DNA from: Tanypteryx hageni
Lineage: Eukaryota > Arthropoda > Insecta > Odonata > Petaluridae
NCBI GenBank assembly: GCA_028673005.1
Contig: CM054113.1
Coordinates: 209,985,504-210,049,503, forward strand
DNA length: 64,000 nucleotides
Direction: 5' to 3'
The stretch's first letter is position 1. Every line of letters starts with the position of its first letter. Positions 50,101 through 56,100 of this stretch are shown one piece after another. A program made the translations under genes and the position numbers. The notes below the pieces were generated by a model. It was not told the DNA's origin. It saw nothing but the letters and a program-made list of their open reading frames with translations, and did not search any database.

Positions 50101-53100
50101 TACATACATATTTAGTCAGTACACAATCAAGTAATTGTAAATATAATTAGGTAACATTCATTTTCCTTTAAAATGTTTGTTAAATACATACAATTAATTA
50201 ACTTTTGTAGTATTCATATAAGATATGATACATACATACTGCAATGAACAAAAAGGAGAATTGAAAAGGGAAAAATATAATGTACATATGTAATTATTTA
50301 AAATGAAAGACCTTGAAAAGCCAAATCGCGATATCTCAACATGTTGCCATAAAAAGCCTCAAAACATAATGTACTATCATTATTCATCCTGTCAATGCAT
50401 CTTGCGACATATTCTTGGAGCTGTAATGACGTTTCAGGAGTAGGACGAATAGCATGGTATCTACTTTTAAGCACACTAAAAACCTCTTCAATTGGGTTCA
50501 ATTGCGGACTGTAAGGGGGAAGAAATTTGTAGCAAACATTATTTGCGGCAAGTCAAGTAATCACTTCAGAGCTGTGGTGAAGCTTCACATTGTCCATAAT
50601 AACGATATCACCCTCCTTAAAAACATTCTTTGATTTGCAGTCTTGAAGAAAGTCAACGAAATATTCTGTGTTATAAGCACCCACTTTTATTTTATAATTC
50701 TTAATTCCGTTTATAGCGAGCACAGCTATCAAACTTTTGTTTCTCTCACGGTTCGTAGGAACCTTTTTGATAGCATCTATATTTTTAGGAGAATATCCGT
50801 AATTGTTGGTACTATGTAGATTAAAACCAGTTTCATCTAGAAATAACATTCTTCCTGATGGAATCCTCATGATTTCACGAGAATATATTTTCCTTTTTGA
50901 TAAAACTTCAGGTGTTGTGGATTTTGAAACTCTTCTTTTCAATCTTTTTCTTGTAATGCCAATATTTTTTAGATTTGTCGATATAGTAGACTGTGTGCAG
51001 ATGAAGTCATATTCTCTCAACTTTTCTTGAATGCCTTTTTGTGTCAATGAGCAGTCGGCTTGAATAATTTCACATATTTTGTCCGATAATCTAGAAATTG
51101 TTGCGGTTTTGGTCCAGGCTTCTTCCGTGTTAAATCAACTTCTTCCATATTTTCCTCAGCTTCGTGTATTATCCTCATTAGTTTGTACACAACAGACACA
51201 GATACTCCCAAGTTTTTTGCTATTTTAACCGCTGACTCATCTTGTTCTCTCATAGTTTTAAATACTTCAATTTTTTCGTCGGTTATTGAGGTTCTTTTCT
51301 TTCTTGTTCTAGCAACTGAATCATTTCGTTCACTCTGTATTCCATTTTCATTTACTACTTCCTGAGAGTTTTCTTCCATTATAGGGTAGGGTTAGTATTG
51401 TTTATAATTATCAATACTCTTTCTATAATTCACGATAATGTGTTTATAACTACTGATAGTTTGTTTATAACTACTGATACTTTGTTTATAACTACCAATA
51501 ATGTGTTTATAACTACCGATAATGTGTTTATAATAGCTGATAACCCTGTATGAAAACAATGTTTCGAGATTTCAATGGAAATACATGTTTAGAGGTCCCC
51601 TGAACATGTTTTTACCATTTTCTCGATGTCTATGTAATAGGAAATTTGTGAACTCTCTAATTCAAAAACTATCAATCAGATCCATGAGAAATTTTACAGT
51701 TGACATTTTTATTGGAGGCACAAGAGCTGATTAGTTTTTGGTAAAAATCGGTCAATGGGAAGTGGGTGTTTAATCATGTCACATGTTTTTTTTAATATTT
51801 GCTTTAATAATTGATCATTGTAAAAAAATTATTGGAATAGCATTTGTAGGAAATTTAATTTTCTACGTTTGTTCAGAACATTTACCCATGTTTAGGAGAT
51901 ATTTTAAAAACCATATTGTTTAGCTGCCACCACCACACCACCTAGAGGCGACTTTTGTAAACACTTTACGCTTATAATTAATGGTTTCATGCGTCACTTA
52001 GTGGAATTTCTTCATAATGTAAAAATAAAGGTTTTTTGTAAGGATTTTTTACTCTGGAGAAAATAGTGGGGAAAGGGGAGTAGCTCTGGTACTTAGGAAA
52101 GATATGATGAAAAGTGTGACAAAGATAATAGCAACGAACGATAGACTGATGGCAATAAAGCTAAAAGCAGTCTCAGTGGACATGCTGATAATCCAGGTAA
52201 ATATGCCAACATCAGCTCATGAAGATGAAGAAATCGAGGAGATTTATGAGCAAATTAATGACATTTACAAAGAAGATGGAAGAGGAAAGGTTAACTGCAT
52301 AATAATGGGAGATTGGAACAGCATAGTCGGAGAAGGAGAGGAAAAAAATTTTGTCGGGCAATACGGACTTGGGAAGAGAAACCAAGGAGGGGAAAAACTG
52401 GTAGAATTCTGCATCAATAATGACCTTGTAGTGACTCATATATGGTTCAAAAACCATAAATGAAGGTTATACACATGGAAACGCCCAAGAGATAGAATGA
52501 GATGCCAAATAGATTACATGCTAGTAAAACAAAGATTCAGGAACAGCATTAAGACCGCCAAGGCATTACCAGGAGCAGACATTGATTCAGATCACAGCCT
52601 TCTAATAGTCAACGTAAGTAAAAAGCTCAAACGAATAAGAAAAATGAGAAGAGAAAGACAGACCTGGAAAAACTGAAAGAAAGGCAGAATGTAGTCAGCA
52701 TGAAATTAGAAGATCACCTAAGAAATTTGGAAAACAAACCAAAGACCGTGGATATAGAATGGGAAGAAATTAAAACGTTTCAAGGATACCTTGGATAAAG
52801 AGAGTGGAAAACAAGAGAAGAAAATCAGAAAACCATGGATCACTAAGGAAATGCTGGAGAAAATGGATGCGAGATGAAAATGAAAAAAACGTTAATGGTG
52901 AAGAAGGTAGAGCCAACTATAGATGTATAAACAATGAGTTGAGAAGGATAACAGATAAAGCTAGAGAAAATTGGATAAAAGAAAAATGTGATGAAATACA
53001 CAAATGGAGAAGTTAGGATGGTTCGATATGATGTACGCTAGGGCACTGGAATTAGAAGATAAGAAGTCAAATGGAATTTTGGTAAAGGAATTATGAATAC

Positions 53101-56100
53101 AGATGGGAAGATAGTCTCAGAAACAAAGGATATAGCACAGGTATAGGAAGAATACATCAAGGAACTATACAGTAAGCAGGCAGGATCGACAAAAATAGAA
53201 CTGGAAGATGAGGAAAAGATTGAAGAAGACAACTTAGGACCAAGTATTATGGAGAGTGAAGTACAAAAAGCGATAGTGGAACTAAAGAAAGGGAAAGCCA
53301 AAGACTGTGATGGAATACCGGCTGAGGTACTTAAAGGCATGGGATCAGAAGGACTAAAAGCGATCACGAAATTAATTAATAAGATTTACGACACAGGAGA
53401 GAGGCCTCGGGATTTCCTAAAAGTAACAATGATCCCTCTAAAGAAGAAGCCAAAGGCAATGCAGTGTAAAGACTACAGAATGATAAGCCTTCTGTCACAC
53501 ACTTCGAAGATCATCATGAGGGTTCTTAATAAAAGGCTGAAGAAAAAGGCAGAAGAAATGCTAGGGGAAGATCAATTCGGTTTCAGAAAAGGATGAGGAA
53601 CTAGAGATGTGATAGGGGTAGTTAGAATAATATCAGAAAGGGAAACAGAGTACAGTCAAGACATCTGCCTATGCTTTGTAGACTGGCAGAAGGCCTTTGA
53701 TAGAGTAAATTGAGTAATTTTGATGAAGATATTAAAGGATATAGGTGTAGACTGGGAAGAAAGGAAGTTATCTAGATATGAAGCGGACAGTGGAAAATAG
53801 AAGTATATGGAGAACCAGGTTTAAACATGAATAATCATGGACCTGTCTATGGGCAGACTACCTATGATAATGATGTAAGGATTTGTCACAATGTGACCTG
53901 GAGGTATGTCCTGACATCAGCCAATCTGGCCAATCATCCTTCCTGGACCGACTTATCTATCAGTGCACTAACGGTCAGTGATTGGCCGCTGCCAGGACAT
54001 ACCTCCAGGTCACATTATGTGACAAATCCTTTATTAATTTCATGTACAAGCAAATAAACATTCACTATTAAACAACACACCTGATCCTTTTGTCAGGGAA
54101 TATAAAACTGCTAAATTATCAATATATACATTAATGTCAGAATATTTGGGTGTTAACTGCACCACATGTAATGCAGCTATAATTATGCAGCAAACCTTTT
54201 ACAAAGTATATAGGCAGTTCATCAGTCAATACTAAGGTATTGCACATGTGCATGGTAGTTGAACACCATGCTACTTGCCATGGAGTGGCATCTGAAAAGA
54301 AATCATGAATCATATGTCAATTTGCAAATTGCCTTTTCTTGGCAAAAAGTTCTTCATCCCAACATCGCACAAACTAGTCAGTTCATCAAAGAAACATGTT
54401 TCACTAAAAACATAGGAGCTGTAACACATAGCAAACCCATGACACAAATCCAGCGATGCGTGGTAGATCTATGCGTCGCACTTGTGGTAATAACGAAATT
54501 GCATAGTGAAATCGTACCTTTGCTGAGGCAGTAAGTCATAATTCTTGCGTCACTGTGTCAACATTCACTCCTAGGTATTTTAACTGAGTAAAAAACTGCA
54601 ATAAACATTTCTCTAAATTCAGGATAATTCCTAGATCTTTTTGCAGAAATTATAATATCTGATGGAGCACTTCTGGTTGCGGTTGTGGAAACACAAGAAG
54701 CCAATCATCTAGGTAACAAATCATAGTAATGGAAAATTTATGCCATATTTCTCGAGCCACGGCTTTGGCCCATCGTTGCATAATGGCAGGAGCAAGGCAA
54801 TGCCCCATGGGCAATCGCTTAAAACAAAAATATTCCCACGAGCATATGTTCACTCCTTTCCTCCAATGATCGCTCGCTCCACAATTCCTTTCTTTATTAT
54901 CCCCCAACTGACCCTACCCCACCTCCTCATTGTACCAATTACTATAAATTGCTACCAGCTTTGAATTTATTTCACCTGATGATGTTGCATTGCAACAAAA
55001 CCTAGGTCGTTTTGAATAAAATTTATGTGGAATTACAATTACTCTTTATTTTTACTTTACACTTAGTTAAGTCTTAGTAATGCTCCTTTTTATTTTCTTA
55101 AAATTTGGAGCTTTGTGGCTATATCCAATAACAGAAAGGCTACAGTATATTTTTTTCTGTTCTTTGTAATGTCTTTAAATTTTTCTAAACATTTAGTTGA
55201 CAATGAAAGTGATAAAGCTGATAAGGGTAATATTGAAGGGATGTCTACACCAAGTGCTATGGTTATCCATATGTGCTTAAAACTGCTTGCCTTATTTTGG
55301 AGTTCAATGAGATGGAGAAAAAATATATACAATTGTGAATGAGTTGGAACAGTTTGTAGAACAGAAAATTATTTGTTAAGTAATACAGAAGAAAATTATG
55401 GATTTCTTCACTAAAAAATACTATTGTAACAAATTATTTATTCTTTTTTAAATAAATGTTTTCTAAATATGAGTGATTAATATTATCATAAAGAATGATA
55501 TACCAAATAAATCAATTGATTGAAATAAATTAGTGTAATTAATCTCCGAGAAAATTGACCCAAATGATTGATATGGATTAGTCTATGTGCTTATTTTAAA
55601 AATGAAAATTTTAGCATCAAAACTTTTAACATGTTATTTGGTTAACACAAAATACTTGAGCTGGTTCCCCACAATTTGTTACCTGGTTTCCACTGTATAA
55701 CCTTTCCAATTTATTAAAAATTCAGTGGGCACTCATTTAAAACATTTTTTCTTTAACTTTCAACTCTGTGATGTCTTGAAGCAACCATAAATGTAGAGGC
55801 CTGCTTCACAATCAGGATACCAATATATTGTATTTTTTTGTATATAAGACCTAAGTAGATTTTTTAGGAAAAAAGCACTTTGGTCCACCCAAGCATATAA
55901 AAAGGGCCATGCCATGCATCATTTCTAGATATGATTAAGTCTGTATCTGGCAACGTTTGAATAAAATATTATGACATGATGTCTCATAATGTTTTAGATA
56001 AACTTAATTCATGAAACTCAATAGGGATGATCTATAACATAAATAACTGCTTCAAAACTTGCATAGCTAAATGCGCCATTTGGTCTATAAGACAGTCTGA

